Shown piece by piece: positions 34,301-40,559 of a stretch of 64,000 bases of DNA (position 1 is its first letter; every line of letters begins with the position of its first letter). The stretch is from assembly GCA_023548195.1 (NCBI GenBank), contig JAJHZJ010000696.1:1613843-1677842 (forward strand). Direction: 5' to 3'. Origin of the DNA: Bettongia penicillata ogilbyi. Lineage: Eukaryota > Chordata > Mammalia > Diprotodontia > Potoroidae. The notes below the pieces were generated by a model that was given only the letters and a program-made list of their open reading frames with translations, made no database searches and had not been told where the DNA came from. A program made the translations under genes and the position numbers.

Positions 34301-36152
34301 TGGGCAAGTCACTTAACCAAAACTGCCTCATCCTGGGTCATCTCCAGTCATCCTGATTAATATCTGGTCACTGGATCCAGATGGCTCTGGAGGAGAGGTG
34401 AGGCTGGTGACCTTGCACAGCCCTCCCTCACTCAAAACAAAGTCAAGTGCAAGTCATGTCATCATTTCTCTGATGGCAAGGTCTTCCCTGGCAACGAAGG
34501 ACGAATTTGCCTGCCATTTTTTATTTTGGCTCACAAACTAAGGATGGTTTTTACATCTTAATGTAAAATTCATGCAAAATTTTACATTATTATGATGATA
34601 ATTTTACTATCATTATTATTTACATTATTAAATTATGAGCTCTTTGAGGTCAGGGACCATTTTTTATTTACTTTCTTTGTATCTCCAGCAGTTTGCATAG
34701 TGCCTGCCAGACAGTAGGTACTTTTTAAATATTTACTGACTGACTGATGAGGATTTTTCTCCCCGTTTCCCACAGGCCAAGCTGCTTTAACACTTCTTTC
34801 AACTTCTGCAGCAAGTCTTCCTTCCCTAGGAAAATCTCATTATCCTGTGAGATTGAGTCTGTCTGATGTTCCTATGTCCTCAGTCCCCTCTGCCCCTGTT
34901 CCTGGAGGGTTTTTCTCCCCATTTCCCACCAGCTGCATGGGTTCTGGATATCTCTGGAACTCTCATACCCCTGCCTTACCCTCACCTCCACCTTTTAAGC
35001 CTCCTTTTTTGTACTGTCTTTACTCCATTAGACTCTAAGCTCCCTGAGGGAAGGGGATGTCTGTTTTTACAGCCACAGTGCCCAGAACATAGTAGGTGCT
35101 TAATGTTTACTGACTGATTGACTGACTGAAGTATGAGGGAGAGGAGTGGCCAGCACATCATGCTTCAGCAAATGATTCACAGGGATTACCATTAGAGCCA
35201 AAGGGTGGCAGACTGTCACATCCCTCACAACAGCAATGGTGATGCTGATTTGATTATCAGTCTATTGAATGTTATCACATTAATAACATTTATGGCTCCT
35301 ATGACACTGTATAGCCTAAAATTATGCTTTTATAGAACCAATATGGGATTATCATGACAGATATACTGGCAGGTACGATAACCTGAAGTGTCATACTAAC
35401 TACACGCATCTGTGTGTGGTACATAAACATTGTGTGAATGCCTTAAATGGGGACAGTGAGTAGTACATTATACATCATCAGAGATAAGCACATTACTGTA
35501 TCTACAGATACCCAGTATCAATTTTTGACCTAGCCAGGTCCTATGTCACGGAAAATACTATTTAAATGTCAGCTATTGTAGTCACTAATCTAGAAGGTTT
35601 TATTTCAATGTTTTTAGCCCCAAATCCAAATCTAATGTAAATTTTTCCCAAATTAAAAGTCAGTCAGATATCTGCCATATTCACTTCTTGCTCTAAAGAA
35701 ACAATCATGAAGAACTACTAATTAGTCTTCCATGAATTTTATTTGTGGATTGGAGTGTGGATTGCAAAGAAAAACTTGTGTAACTTTCTGCTATTGTCAA
35801 TCTACCTTCACAGTTTAATGGGGGCAGTAAGACAGAACCTGGTAGAGTCCCTTCCACCCCCTCTCTCAGAACAACCCGTAAGCACTCCTGGAGTCAGCCA
35901 GTCTGCTCAGAAGAGGCATAATGAAAAAAAGAATTAAAATATATTTCCTCAAGCAATGATTTAGCTAAGAAAAAAATTACAACACCTTAATATATGTGTT
36001 TCCTGCATTTAACAATGCACCGAAAACATGGCAAAACAGAGTAAGTTTCACTTACCAACAAGAAGCCATACTACATTGGAGTTATGCTCTGTTAGAAAAT
36101 CTTCCAACTGAGTGATACTTGGGACAAAGCTATCATTCTTCCTTTGATCCAT
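826..36152 (-). CDS. BLTP1: BLTP1 (KIAA1109), 5' part: 15 coding exons, residues 1-584
   Basis: Joining the 15 exons listed below (97+117+79+65+187+82+194+80+151+157+79+92+118+156+98 nt) gives one open frame of 1752 nt with no stop. I recognise it as the N-terminal eighth of BLTP1, near-identical to the placental protein over most exons. Known family role: a very long rod with a hydrophobic groove, anchored in the ER by its N-terminus, that moves phospholipids in bulk at membrane contacts; fly Tweek acts in synaptic vesicle recycling, yeast Csf1 in lipid supply, and human loss-of-function causes Alkuraya-Kucinskas syndrome. Seen here: a hydrophobic segment at residues about 27-44, then the chorein-like start of the groove. 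Start choice: ATG at 36152 has A at -3 and G at +4, while an in-frame ATG five codons upstream (36167) has T at -3. The gene continues beyond the left edge. Regulation cannot be read because the promoter is not in view. Confidence 0.97.
1194..1349 (-). CDS. BLTP1: BLTP1 coding exon 14, residues 500-551
   Basis: Acceptor TTCCAG, 156 nt, donor GTGAGA, phase 1 in and out. Encodes LIQDWSSDSAPDIFS, FVPYTWNFKVMFHQFEM and WAANQHNWIDCSTKQQEN. It is separated from exon 13 by the largest intron here (7.5 kb). Confidence 0.96.
1350..2850. other. Left part of intron 13, no repeat recognised
   Basis: AT-rich intron DNA. I recognise no gene or repeat. Three overlapping frames of 60-84 codons near 2500-3000 lack any family resemblance. 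Confidence 0.5.
2850..3406 (+). repeat. L2-clade LINE, upstream body part
   Basis: Pyrimidine-rich sequence with phrases such as gtcctcttcttcccttttcg, agccaaccgacccctccat and tctgcaatctggcttctaac, matching the part of the mammalian L2-clade body that precedes its reverse-transcriptase region. It is cut at 3407 by an antisense HAL1 and may resume around 5480-5590 and 7310-7440. Confidence 0.5.
4285..4332. repeat. (TA)n microsatellite
   Basis: About 24 uninterrupted TA units inside the HAL1 3' UTR. Confidence 0.98.
4364..4409. repeat. (CA)n microsatellite, impure
   Basis: CA units broken by CG and TG steps, 30 bases from the (TA)n tract, in the same HAL1 3' UTR position as the CA-rich stretch at 48700-48786. 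Confidence 0.95.
4815..5270 (-). mobile_element. Old L1, 5' region, antisense
   Basis: Shares ordered phrases with 43640-44300 (for example gtaacagggct and then atggcacc, and cctcttcctg), where an antisense L1 5' region follows antisense ORF1. It directly abuts the 5' end of the HAL1 at 4808. Confidence 0.5.
6081..6301 (+). repeat. Three tandem 70-81 bp units in the HAL1 5' UTR
   Basis: Units at about 6081-6150, 6151-6231 and 6232-6301 each carry ctgcataaa followed by gagcctgggag. The HAL1 at 46792 has a single unit (about 47232-47301). Confidence 0.9.
6489..6905 (+). pseudogene. HAL1 ORF1 remnant fused to 3' UTR
   Basis: An open frame of 138 codons. The first about 103 codons match the acidic head and coiled coil of L1 ORF1 (EEKLGREMTEMQEKYEK); the last about 35 codons are read-through of 3' UTR sequence brought in by the deletion at about 6797. 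It lacks the RNA-recognition and C-terminal domains, so it is not a functional ORF1 protein. Confidence 0.85.
7310..8868. other. Right part of intron 13, with an L2 3' end
   Basis: 7310-7440 may continue the interrupted L2. About 8470-8585 is an L2 3' end (attagattttagctctttt through cataaacgtttactgaatg). Between them (7450-8460) and from 8590 to 8868 I recognise nothing. Confidence 0.5.
8470..8585 (+). repeat. L2 LINE 3' end
   Basis: Typical order: cattagattttagctc, gaggacagggactatt, atttccagcacacagg, cataaacgtttactgaatg. Confidence 0.85.
8869..8986 (-). CDS. BLTP1: BLTP1 coding exon 13, residues 461-499
   Basis: Acceptor TCACAG, 118 nt, donor GTAATT, phase 0 to phase 1. Encodes SYPRIWNMPQTWQCELEV then YHFIFAQKNFFT. 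Confidence 0.96.
10261..10385 (+). repeat. L2 LINE 3' end
   Basis: cattagaatgtaagcccctc, then agtgcttagcacagagcct, then cccttaatgga. Confidence 0.88.
10445..10600 (-). repeat. hAT-like nonautonomous DNA transposon fragment
   Basis: The minus strand carries gcataaaataaaatgcatag, gaaaccattttatattg and gtcctggaccgttttgacag-like phrases shared with 62710-62840 and, more loosely, 56560-56760. The family name is uncertain. Confidence 0.55.
10668..10759 (-). CDS. BLTP1: BLTP1 coding exon 12, residues 430-460
   Basis: Acceptor AATAG, 92 nt, donor GTAAGT, phase 1 to phase 0. Encodes YTPAIKGQLLHVDATSS and then TLLEAEMLA. Confidence 0.95.
10900..11190 (+). repeat. L2 LINE body fragment
   Basis: Contains tttggtgatctatctcatca, gaggcatcttaaactcaacc and aaaaagaactcatcacc, in the order of the L2 reverse-transcriptase region. 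Confidence 0.7.
11900..12970 (-). repeat. L2 LINE body, antisense, with internal tandem duplication
   Basis: Plus-strand phrases (cttgaggagtttacatg, aggaggaatctgtaattaat, acagagacttgggaaacacc) are the reverse complement of the L2 body in order. Old and diverged except for the duplicated block at 12096-12449. Confidence 0.65.
12096..12449. repeat. Direct tandem duplication, 176 + 178 bp
   Basis: Copy 1 is 12096-12271 and copy 2 is 12272-12449. Both begin agaaggccagtctgggagg and end ccctgatcagggaacaaacc. I count one 2-base insertion (tg) and two substitutions, so identity is about 98%, far higher than either copy's match to its L2 source. Confidence 0.96.
13256..13334 (-). CDS. BLTP1: BLTP1 coding exon 11, residues 404-429
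   Basis: Acceptor GGTAG after a T-rich tract, 79 nt, donor GTAAG, phase 0 to phase 1. Encodes NAVHVNVGAGSYLEINIPM then IVGEN; the last residues are slightly changed relative to placental mammals. Confidence 0.95.
13335..13828. other. Intron 10, nothing recognised
   Basis: 494 bp. A G run (gggggggtgggg) follows an A run close to the exon 11 acceptor at 13345; otherwise nothing identifiable. Confidence 0.5.
13829..13985 (-). CDS. BLTP1: BLTP1 coding exon 10, residues 351-403
   Basis: Acceptor TATAG, 157 nt, donor GTAAAT, phase 2 to phase 0. Encodes DCLWKFFFPPDYQVM and MNIIADATIDLLFTKNR, part of the conserved groove-forming region. Confidence 0.96.
13986..14905. other. Intron 9, partial antisense L2
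   Basis: About 14700-14880 looks like antisense L2 3' sequence (aagcactgatgctgtccc, ggcaaagacagtccttgtc). The rest (13986-14690) is unclassified. Confidence 0.5.
14700..14880 (-). repeat. L2 LINE 3' region, antisense
   Basis: The reverse complement of agcactgatgctgtcccaag and gcaaagacagtccttgtctg corresponds to the L2 tail motif; moderately diverged. Confidence 0.6.
14906..15056 (-). CDS. BLTP1: BLTP1 coding exon 9, residues 301-350
   Basis: Acceptor ACATAG, 151 nt, donor GTACTT, phase 1 to phase 2. Encodes an acidic linker (LVPEETEETIEGEMSSE) followed by WGLDIVCGKGTDFNYG. The acidic linker is probably a loop between two strands of the groove (inference from composition). Confidence 0.96.
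15057..15916. other. Intron 8, U4-like fragment near exon 8
   Basis: No repeat recognised except a possible U4 snRNA-like stretch at 15751-15815. Confidence 0.4.
15751..15815 (+). pseudogene. Possible U4 snRNA pseudogene fragment
   Basis: tttgcactatagtggcagta then tcg resembles the 5' stem region of U4 snRNA (which has agtggcagtatcg), and gcaatggaatttatcagcag resembles the following U4 segment, with an unmatched gap of about 16 bases between. Only a short 5' portion is visible, no snRNA promoter elements were found, and chance similarity is possible. Confidence 0.25.
15917..15996 (-). CDS. BLTP1: BLTP1 coding exon 8, residues 274-300
   Basis: Acceptor TTTTTAG, 80 nt, donor GTAGAT, phase 2 to phase 1. 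Encodes PPRLMGEGFVVMQSNDVD and then IYYYMDEP. An open frame continues about 25 codons into the intron, but the reading there no longer resembles the family. Confidence 0.96.
16124..16736 (+). mobile_element. L1, 5'-truncated, with target-site duplications
   Basis: The end of ORF2 (MEYYCAIRNDEQVDFRKTW) and the 3' UTR with an A-rich tail. Flanked by aagatacacgcctta at 16109-16123 and aagatacactcctta at 16737-16751, 15 bp with one mismatch. Same subfamily as 41770-42411. Confidence 0.93.
17460..17620 (+). repeat. MIR SINE fragment
   Basis: gggcctcagagggcctcgag, ctacagatgagacgagag and ggctggaggtcacaaagg follow MIR order. Confidence 0.55.
17700..19485 (+). mobile_element. L3/CR1 LINE, ORF2 remnant, split by a SINE
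   Basis: Reverse-transcriptase-like phrases in order: aattataggccactgagttt (NYRPLSL), gattttagcaaaggatctga, aaatctgcagatgaaacaaa, then ggtcccttccagctctgaag near the 3' end. A SINE interrupts it at about 18080-18340. Many stops and frameshifts. Confidence 0.85.
18080..18340 (+). mobile_element. Marsupial CORE-type SINE
   Basis: gttcggtcatttcagtcagg, tgccatttccttctccagct, gaggaaactgaggcaaagag, gacttgcccagggtcattca and a tRNA-like tail. Same family as 26660-26880. It sits inside L3 sequence, so it is younger than the L3. Confidence 0.88.
20467..20660 (-). CDS. BLTP1: BLTP1 coding exon 7, residues 210-273
   Basis: Acceptor TTTAG, 194 nt, donor GTAAG, phase 0 to phase 2; the longest exon in the window. 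Encodes RLAFGNHYQPQTLCINFDD, then AFLTYTTKPPSSHLDQF and VRVMLVPSPRYVGLQ. Essentially unchanged from other mammals, as expected for the start of the lipid-binding groove. Confidence 0.97.
20661..21097. other. Intron 6, nothing recognised
   Basis: 437 bp of AT-rich DNA without identifiable repeats. Confidence 0.5.
21098..21179 (-). CDS. BLTP1: BLTP1 coding exon 6, residues 182-209
   Basis: Acceptor TCTCAG, 82 nt, donor GTAAG, phase 2 to phase 0. Encodes VKVRAESQDPSSSW then RSLIPVIKVNVST. The AG left by exon 5 plus the first A of this exon gives the conserved arginine, which supports the unusual exon 5 donor. Confidence 0.95.
21646..21897 (+). mobile_element. Short L1 3' UTR insertion with target-site duplications
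   Basis: L1 3' UTR phrases (agagaaagaactatggaatt, gatttcttccatttatttta, gaatgtatgtgtagaacct) between aagaaaaactggtatc (21630-21645) and aagaaaaactgatatc (21898-21913), 16 bp with one mismatch. Unusually, an A-rich run of about 30 bases also follows the left duplication, before the L1 sequence starts. Confidence 0.85.
22740..23290 (+). repeat. L2 LINE body fragment
   Basis: ctccttaaggtcaccaggaa, cttttacacaaatgactct and similar phrases match the L2 body order; diverged. Confidence 0.55.
23782..23968 (-). CDS. BLTP1: BLTP1 coding exon 5, residues 120-181
   Basis: Acceptor TATAG, 187 nt, phase 1 to phase 2. Encodes LYITVNDFEFHVYNRSD and LFGLEPTIIP, then a charged, poorly conserved stretch (about residues 158-178) that differs from the placental sequence as I know it. 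The donor that keeps the frame is AAAG|GTTCGAG, which lacks the usual purine-A-A-G at +3 to +6. No better donor is visible nearby, and exon 6 joins correctly only from here. Confidence 0.93.
24050..24170 (+). repeat. CORE-type SINE fragment
   Basis: tcagattcagaagccctgag followed by ttcaaatcccacatctgaca is the tRNA-derived SINE head. Confidence 0.65.
24290..24490 (+). repeat. MIR SINE
   Basis: tttacaaagcatttccctca, cattttaaagatgagaaaa, gagtgacttgcccatgcc in MIR order. Confidence 0.75.
25600..25815 (+). repeat. Marsupial SINE 3' part
   Basis: cctgggtcatctccagccat through gatggcagggtcttcttcag. It matches 34325-34510 over its whole length at high identity. Confidence 0.85.
25888..25972. repeat. 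(TG)n microsatellite, impure
   Basis: About 42 TG units with interspersed CG and CA steps. Confidence 0.97.
26090..26400 (+). repeat. Old marsupial LINE tail or SINE fragment
   Basis: Phrases such as aagacttaagaactctgagc, gcatgcccaaccacaaatgg and ggggatttgttttgcttgac also occur, diverged, at 60177-60470. I recognise the family but not its name; it may be an RTE- or L1-tail-derived SINE. Confidence 0.5.
26660..26880 (+). mobile_element. Marsupial CORE-type SINE
   Basis: ttttgggggttctcttggca, tgccatttccttctccagct, gaggaaactgaggcacacag, cccagggtcacacagctagt. Closely related to 18080-18340. Confidence 0.9.
27000..27180 (+). repeat. MIR SINE
   Basis: cactggaccttcataataac, gaagacaggcgctactgtgc, ggatctgaactcaggcctcc in MIR order. 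Confidence 0.7.
27590..27800 (+). repeat. MIR SINE, near full length
   Basis: cctagttgtgtaaccctggt, aaatgtaaaaccgaggatga, ctcaaacgagacaatatttg, gcagcacctggcacaaagca. A clear MIR. Confidence 0.9.
28386..28450 (-). CDS. BLTP1: BLTP1 coding exon 4, residues 98-119
   Basis: Short exon of 65 nt between acceptor TTTAG and donor GTAAG, phase 2 to phase 1. Encodes IQDGFIIFRWWKMYNP followed by KQKQH. It is too short to be an independent open frame; the call rests on phase, splice sites and family resemblance. Confidence 0.95.
28902..28914 (+). repeat. G homopolymer of 13
   Basis: Uninterrupted G run inside purine-rich DNA. Length may be unstable or a sequencing artefact. Confidence 0.95.
29880..30295 (+). 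repeat. L2 LINE body and 3' end
   Basis: ggatgaaatataaactcctt, tttggcatttaaaaatcttc, gccatgcctggaatgcac, ttcctgatcccctgagac and ctccactgtctggtacaaag in L2 order. Confidence 0.88.
31212..31290 (-). CDS. BLTP1: BLTP1 coding exon 3, residues 72-97
   Basis: Acceptor CAACAG, 79 nt, donor GTGAG; enters in phase 1, leaves in phase 2. Encodes FSFSVLSGKVMVREIYYIT, which starts the repeated beta-strand groove of the chorein-like region. A 76-residue plus-strand frame over the same bases is only its shadow. Confidence 0.95.
31291..33427. other. Intron 2: MIR fragments only
   Basis: MIR-like at about 31670-31805 and 33300-33410. The rest is unclassified AT-rich DNA. Confidence 0.5.
31670..31805 (+). 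repeat. MIR SINE fragment
   Basis: cattcctggaacctcagttt, gcagagtcggacaagatgat, tcctaacgtccttctgtgct. Confidence 0.65.
33428..33544 (-). CDS. BLTP1: BLTP1 coding exon 2, residues 33-71
   Basis: Acceptor CACAG, 117 nt, donor GTAAG; phase 1 in and out. Encodes TILSCGWIIYLTYYNS, the second half of the predicted N-terminal transmembrane anchor, then a basic stretch (NRWYKNGYIHI). The family is held in the ER by this single anchor, and the basic residues after it would suit a cytosolic side (inference). Confidence 0.96.
34190..34515 (+). mobile_element. Marsupial tRNA-derived SINE, long form
   Basis: Begins gggcagctaggtggggcagt and gatagagcaccagtgcagga, then gagttcaaatctcacctcag, gtgtgaccttgggcaagtca, and a 3' part shared with 25600-25815. 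Confidence 0.9.
34620..34745 (+). repeat. L2 LINE 3' end
   Basis: attatgagctctttgaggtc, agggaccattttttatttac, gcatagtgcctgccagacag, then actgactgactga. Confidence 0.9.
34790..35130 (+). repeat. L2 LINE 3' part
   Basis: ctccattagactctaagctc, cctgaggg, agtgcccagaacatagtagg, tgcttaatgtttactgactg. Confidence 0.85.
36056..36152 (-). CDS. BLTP1: BLTP1 coding exon 1 (start codon), residues 1-32
   Basis: Reads MDQRKNDSFVPSITQ and onward, ending in VVWLLV, the first half of the membrane anchor. The exon ends in phase 1 at a consensus donor (GTAAG at 36055). Upstream on the minus strand, CCTTTAG and CTATAG lie 13-25 bases before the ATG and look like a splice acceptor, so a noncoding leader exon probably lies to the right. 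The TAG at that acceptor is in frame with the upstream ATG at 36167 and would close the frame if this stretch were unspliced. Confidence 0.95.
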
Positions 36153-36894
36153 TGTGAGAATCAGCATCTATAGGGCTAAAGGATTTCAAAGTTTTACAAT
36201 TTAATAACACATAATGACTAAAATTGTCAGTGAAGTCATGTAAGAAAAAAACAGACTAAATTATATTGGATCACATTTTGTTTTTCTCAATGAATACTAT
36301 GTGAATATTAGAAAGATTCTAAATGAAAGAAAAGAAAGTAGACTGTCTATACAGAGACAGTATTACTACTGCTAAACCCAAAAACACAATCTTAGTTTAA
36401 ATATAGCCTTAGGCTAATGATGTGTCAACTTCCACAAAATATTTTCTGTTCAGTCATTAAGACTACTCTCTTACAAAGCCACAAAGCAGGATGACAAGTT
36501 AGATGACAATGTGATCAGCAGCATTAAGAAATTGTCACAGAATGCTTAATACAGTTAAGTATTTTTAATCCTACTAAAAGCAATTCAAAAAACATGTAAG
36601 TTACTAAGGCTACTACAAGTAAAGTACTATGCTAGGTGAACCAAAATAGCTAATAAAACAAACCACCCAGTTTTGTTAATTAGTAATAAAATTAAATTCA
36701 ATCCAAGAACAGCTGCCAAATAGAAACGACTGCTTGGGAAGAAATGTAAAGGGTGCTTTGAGATCTTTGGGCAAAAAGGGATTCTGATGTAATCTGTGAC
36801 AAACAGTAGTCATGTGACAACATGGATTAGCTAGTTAAACTAGTGGTGGGTCAAGATACAGAATTCAAAATACTTGTTTTTAGTATCTTTGAGA

Positions 36895-37135
36895 GGAAGA
36901 TTAATGTGGTGGGAAAAACACTGGCCTTGGTGTCCGAATTCTGGGGGGAGTCTTGGCTCCATCAGATGCTAGATCTGTGACCTGGGACAAGTTACTGAAT
37001 GTCTCTGAGCCTTAGAACATCTTTAACCTATAAAACAGAAATAATGACAATTATACTAGCTACCGGACAGGACTGTTGTGACGATCTGATGATGGTACTT
37101 TATAAAGCCCTGTATGACTGTTACTATCACGAATA
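36895..37135 (+). repeat. MIR SINE
   Basis: gtgggaaaaacactggcctt, gacctgggacaagttactga, cctataaaacagaaataatg, ggactgttgtgacgatctga. Confidence 0.9.
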
Positions 37136-37169
37136 TAATGTTATTAATATTCATCATAGTAACAGCTTA

Positions 37170-37640
37170 TTAAAAGCTATTCTAGCCTTATCCATTACTA
37201 CTCTCCTTCATACATTCCAACCTCTAACTAAAAGGACTAACCCCCTGCCACCCAAACAGGTTTTCATGCTATTACACTTAGGCTTCCAGTGTTTGCCATG
37301 CCTGAAATGTTCTCCCACTCCCTACCCTTCCTTTACTTGCTGAATTCCCACCCATCTTTTAAAGGTCAACTCAAATGTCACCCCTTCTAGCCAGTCTGGC
37401 CACATTCCAATTCCAAAGCCTCTAAGTAATGGCATTCCCCATTAAACCTCCAGAGCACTTCTATTTTATAATTCTCTAGCGTAGTTATCTTGTATTATTA
37501 TGTTATCTTTGTTGGGACCTGATGTACCTAGTTCGATACAAGTCCTATCAGGGCAAGTTTGCCATCTTTATTAAATTCTGTACCTTTCCGGCTCCTAGAA
37601 CAGTGTTCTGTACACAGAAAAGGCTTGATAAGTTCCTATA
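37170..37640 (+). repeat. L2 LINE body and 3' end
   Basis: gtgtttgccatgcctgaaat, tgttctcccactccctaccc, gtcaactcaaatgtcacccc, tagaacagtgttctgtacac. Confidence 0.8.
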
Positions 37641-37649
37641 CTTAAAAGA

Positions 37650-38540
37650 GTTTTTAATATCAATGACTATTGTGCTTTGTCAAAGGCTCTTTTCTGCATT
37701 TATTTGGATAATCATATATAGTTTGGGATGTTCTTTTTAACATGATTAGGTTGGCTATTTTCTCAAAATAAAACATCCTCACATCACTGGTATAAATCCA
37801 ACTTGGTCATAATAAATCATTTTTAAAAAAATGACTACCATATTCTTTTGCCAAGATTTTATTTAAAATTTTTGAATCACTACTCATTAATGATTTTGGC
37901 TTAAAGTTCTCAATCATTGTTTTACCCTTCCCTAGCTTGGTTCTTAAAACTAGATCTCATATGAGTACTTTATTAATTGCTGAGAATTTGCATACTACAG
38001 GTGTTAGATTGTTCTTTAAAAGTTGATAAAACTCTCTTGTAAATACATCTGGCCATGTTCCCTTCCTTCCTTTGGTAGTTCCTTTACAGGTATTTTTATT
38101 TCCTTTATTGAGGTTAGATTAAGATTTTTATTTAGTATTCTGTTAGGTGGAATGTTGTATATTTTCAAGGTAAACTTCTATTTCTTTCCTGTTCCAAGTT
38201 TTGTTGACATATACTTATATACAAGATGTTCTGGTAATTCTTTTTAATTCTTCCACTTTTGCTATGAATTCACCTTATTTTGTTGATTTTCTGACCTCTT
38301 TTTTTAAACCAAATTACCTAAAGGTTTATCAATCGCTTATAGGTTTGCTGATAAGTTTTCTAGTCTTTTTGGTTTTTATCTATCTCTCTCATTTTCCAGA
38401 TTACCTCTTTTGCATCTATTTGGCGTTTATTTGTTGGCTTTATAATTTTTAAAAGCCCTTTTCAGTTTGTTAATCCTCTCTGCTAGCAGGTTAATTATAC
38501 TTCTGGTGTATAATTTTTCCACTGATGGCTTTTTTTTTAC
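37650..38540 (-). mobile_element. Old L1 ORF2, antisense, part 1
   Basis: Minus-strand sequence matches the reverse-transcriptase-region side of L1 ORF2 (plus-strand phrases tttgccaagattttatttaa and taaatacatctggccatgtt). Many stops. It continues at 40560 after an inserted block. Confidence 0.75.
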
Positions 38541-38559
38541 ATAGTTCTAGAAATGCTAC

Positions 38560-38900
38560 CAATAGCAATGAGGAAAATAAATTAAAGGTAAAAGGTAAAG
38601 AGGAGTCAAATTTATTCCTATTTGTTGATGACAGATGACTTAATTAGAAAAATCTAAGAAATCACAAAATGCAATAATTGAAACAATGAATAGCTTCGGT
38701 AAAGTTGCAGGCTACAAAATAAACCCAGAAAACAACATCGTATCTATGTAATAGTAACAAAATCTAGAAGGAAATACTAGAAAGAAAATTTTCAATGAAA
38801 ATAACTAAAAATTCATTACGAAAAAGTTGCTGGGAATCAATGTACAAGCACACTCAATACTTGTGAAGATTCAATTACAAAACGCTCCTTAAAGAAGTGA
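38560..38900 (+). mobile_element. Old L1 ORF2 fragment, sense
   Basis: ttcctatttgttgatgacag matches the (F)VDD segment of L1 reverse transcriptase, followed by gttgcaggctacaaaataaa. Broken frames. Confidence 0.75.
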
Positions 38901-39117
38901 AGAACAGCTTGAGTGGCCCCTCAACCATCACACGGCTCTCTCAGCCCTCATCACACTTGACTCTGTAGCCTGACACTGTCTTCGCTATGTCTCCTCTCCC
39001 ATTCCTCAGCCTCCTTTACAGAATCCTCTTCATTTAGGTCACAACCAGTAATCACAGTGTTCTCTGCTTGGGCCTCTTCTTCTGCCCCTACATATCTAGC
39101 TCAGTCTAGTAGTAAGC
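38900..39117 (+). repeat. L2 LINE body, left piece
   Basis: atcacacttgactctgtagc, ctgtcttcgctatgtctcct, gcttgggcctcttcttctgc; continues at about 39675 beyond an insert. Confidence 0.65.
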
Positions 39118-39674
39118 TGCTTAGCTTCTACCCTTTCCAGCTTGGCAACGCAAGTCTCAGATTTATGACGCACGATGCTGTCATTCCGGTGACGATGTAT
39201 TTATCCTATCTGTCATCATAATTGGTTCCGATGAAGACAAACTTAAGCAGGTCTTTCTATGAACTATATGAACCAGTCTAGCTTAACTTTTGATAATTAT
39301 TACCTTTGACAACATAATAAGGAACCTCATTTTTCAGCTCAAGGCAGGTAGGACAACCACTAGCTCACTGGGGTCTATGTGATGTGCAATGACTACCGAC
39401 TGAGCTTTCTTGTTTTACCCTCTAGGGTAGAGATTGCTACCATCTGCTCTGAAGTCAGGGGTCTCTTTGGTGGGGGCACCCCCTTTCTGCTTAATTCAAG
39501 TCAGAAGTCTTTTGTTTCTTTTCTCACTTTGTTTCAGGTCTGTACCTGTGGGTGATTAAAAGTCTGAGTGAATGGGATAATTGCTAGTGGCACTTTCAAA
39601 TGCTTATAAAGGACAGAACTCTGATGTTGCAGTCGGATGTATCATGGTGATGAAAAGCAAGTGATGTCATATTT
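39118..39674. other. Unclassified insert inside an L2
   Basis: About 0.55 kb separating two L2 pieces that would otherwise be adjacent. No poly-A tail, no clear terminal inverted repeats or target-site duplication seen by eye, and no coding resemblance. Could be a solo LTR or an old DNA element. Confidence 0.4.
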
Positions 39675-40085
39675 TGCTTGGAGATCTCACTAGAACCTAT
39701 GGAATTGATTATCATCTCTATGCAGATGATTCTCAGATCTACTTATCCAGCCCTAACCTGTCTCTTAATCTCTAGTTTTGTGATATCTCTAACTAAATGC
39801 CCAACTGACATCTTAAACTAAACGTATCCAAAACTATATCATCATCTTTCCCCCAAAAAAACACTCTTCTTTCTAAATTTTCTATCGCTTTCTAAGGCAC
39901 TTCCCTCATCCCAGTTTACAACCTATGTGTCATGTTCTCAACCTCTTTCACTTCCAATATCCAATCAGTTGTCACATCCTGTCATTTCTACCCTTGAAAA
40001 CAACTCTCACATCCACAGCACCATTCTTTCCTCTAACAATGCCACCATCCTGGAGCACGGTCTTATCACTTCAAGCCTGGGCTAT
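39675..40085 (+). repeat. L2 LINE body, right piece
   Basis: tgattatcatctctatgcag, atgattctcagatctactta, cttaaactaaacgtatccaa, atatccaatcagttgtcaca, tcacttcaagcctgggctat. Unmistakable L2 order. Confidence 0.92.
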
Positions 40086-40559
40086 TTTTTAAAACAAAAT
40101 TTCATTCTTTTTATTTTTCAAAATGCAATTCTGTTATTTCCCACTACAAATATTATTTCTCCCCCTCTTCCATTTACTGAAAAATAAGATTCATGTTACA
40201 AATACGTATAGTCAAGCAAAAAGAAAATTCCCATATTAGCCACATCCAAAAATGAAAGTGTATACTTCAATCTGCACTGTCAATCCATCAGCCTTCTATC
40301 TGCAGTTGAGCACCATGTTTCAGCATGAGTCCTCTGCAATTGTGTTGACTTAGTTTGCTCATCAGAATTCCTAAGTTTTTCAAAATTGTCTTGATATTGT
40401 CGCTACTGTCTCAATATTGCTGTTGCTATATAAAATGTACTTGTTCTGCTCATTTCACTTTGCCTCAATTCATGCACGTTTTCCTAGATTTTTCTGAAAC
40501 AATCCCTTTCATCATTTCTTACAGCACAATAGCATTTGGTAACCTTTTCTAGATTTTGT

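Larger units (their letters stand above)
33545..36055. other. Intron 1 (between coding exons 1 and 2)
   Basis: Contains a SINE (34190-34515) and two L2 3' ends. 33545-34150 and 35140-36055 are otherwise unclassified. Confidence 0.55.
36153..37640. other. Upstream of the ATG exon: MIR and L2
   Basis: 36190-36890 is unclassified. A MIR lies at about 36895-37135 and an L2 at about 37170-37640. No CpG-rich promoter or noncoding exon was recognised. Confidence 0.5.
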
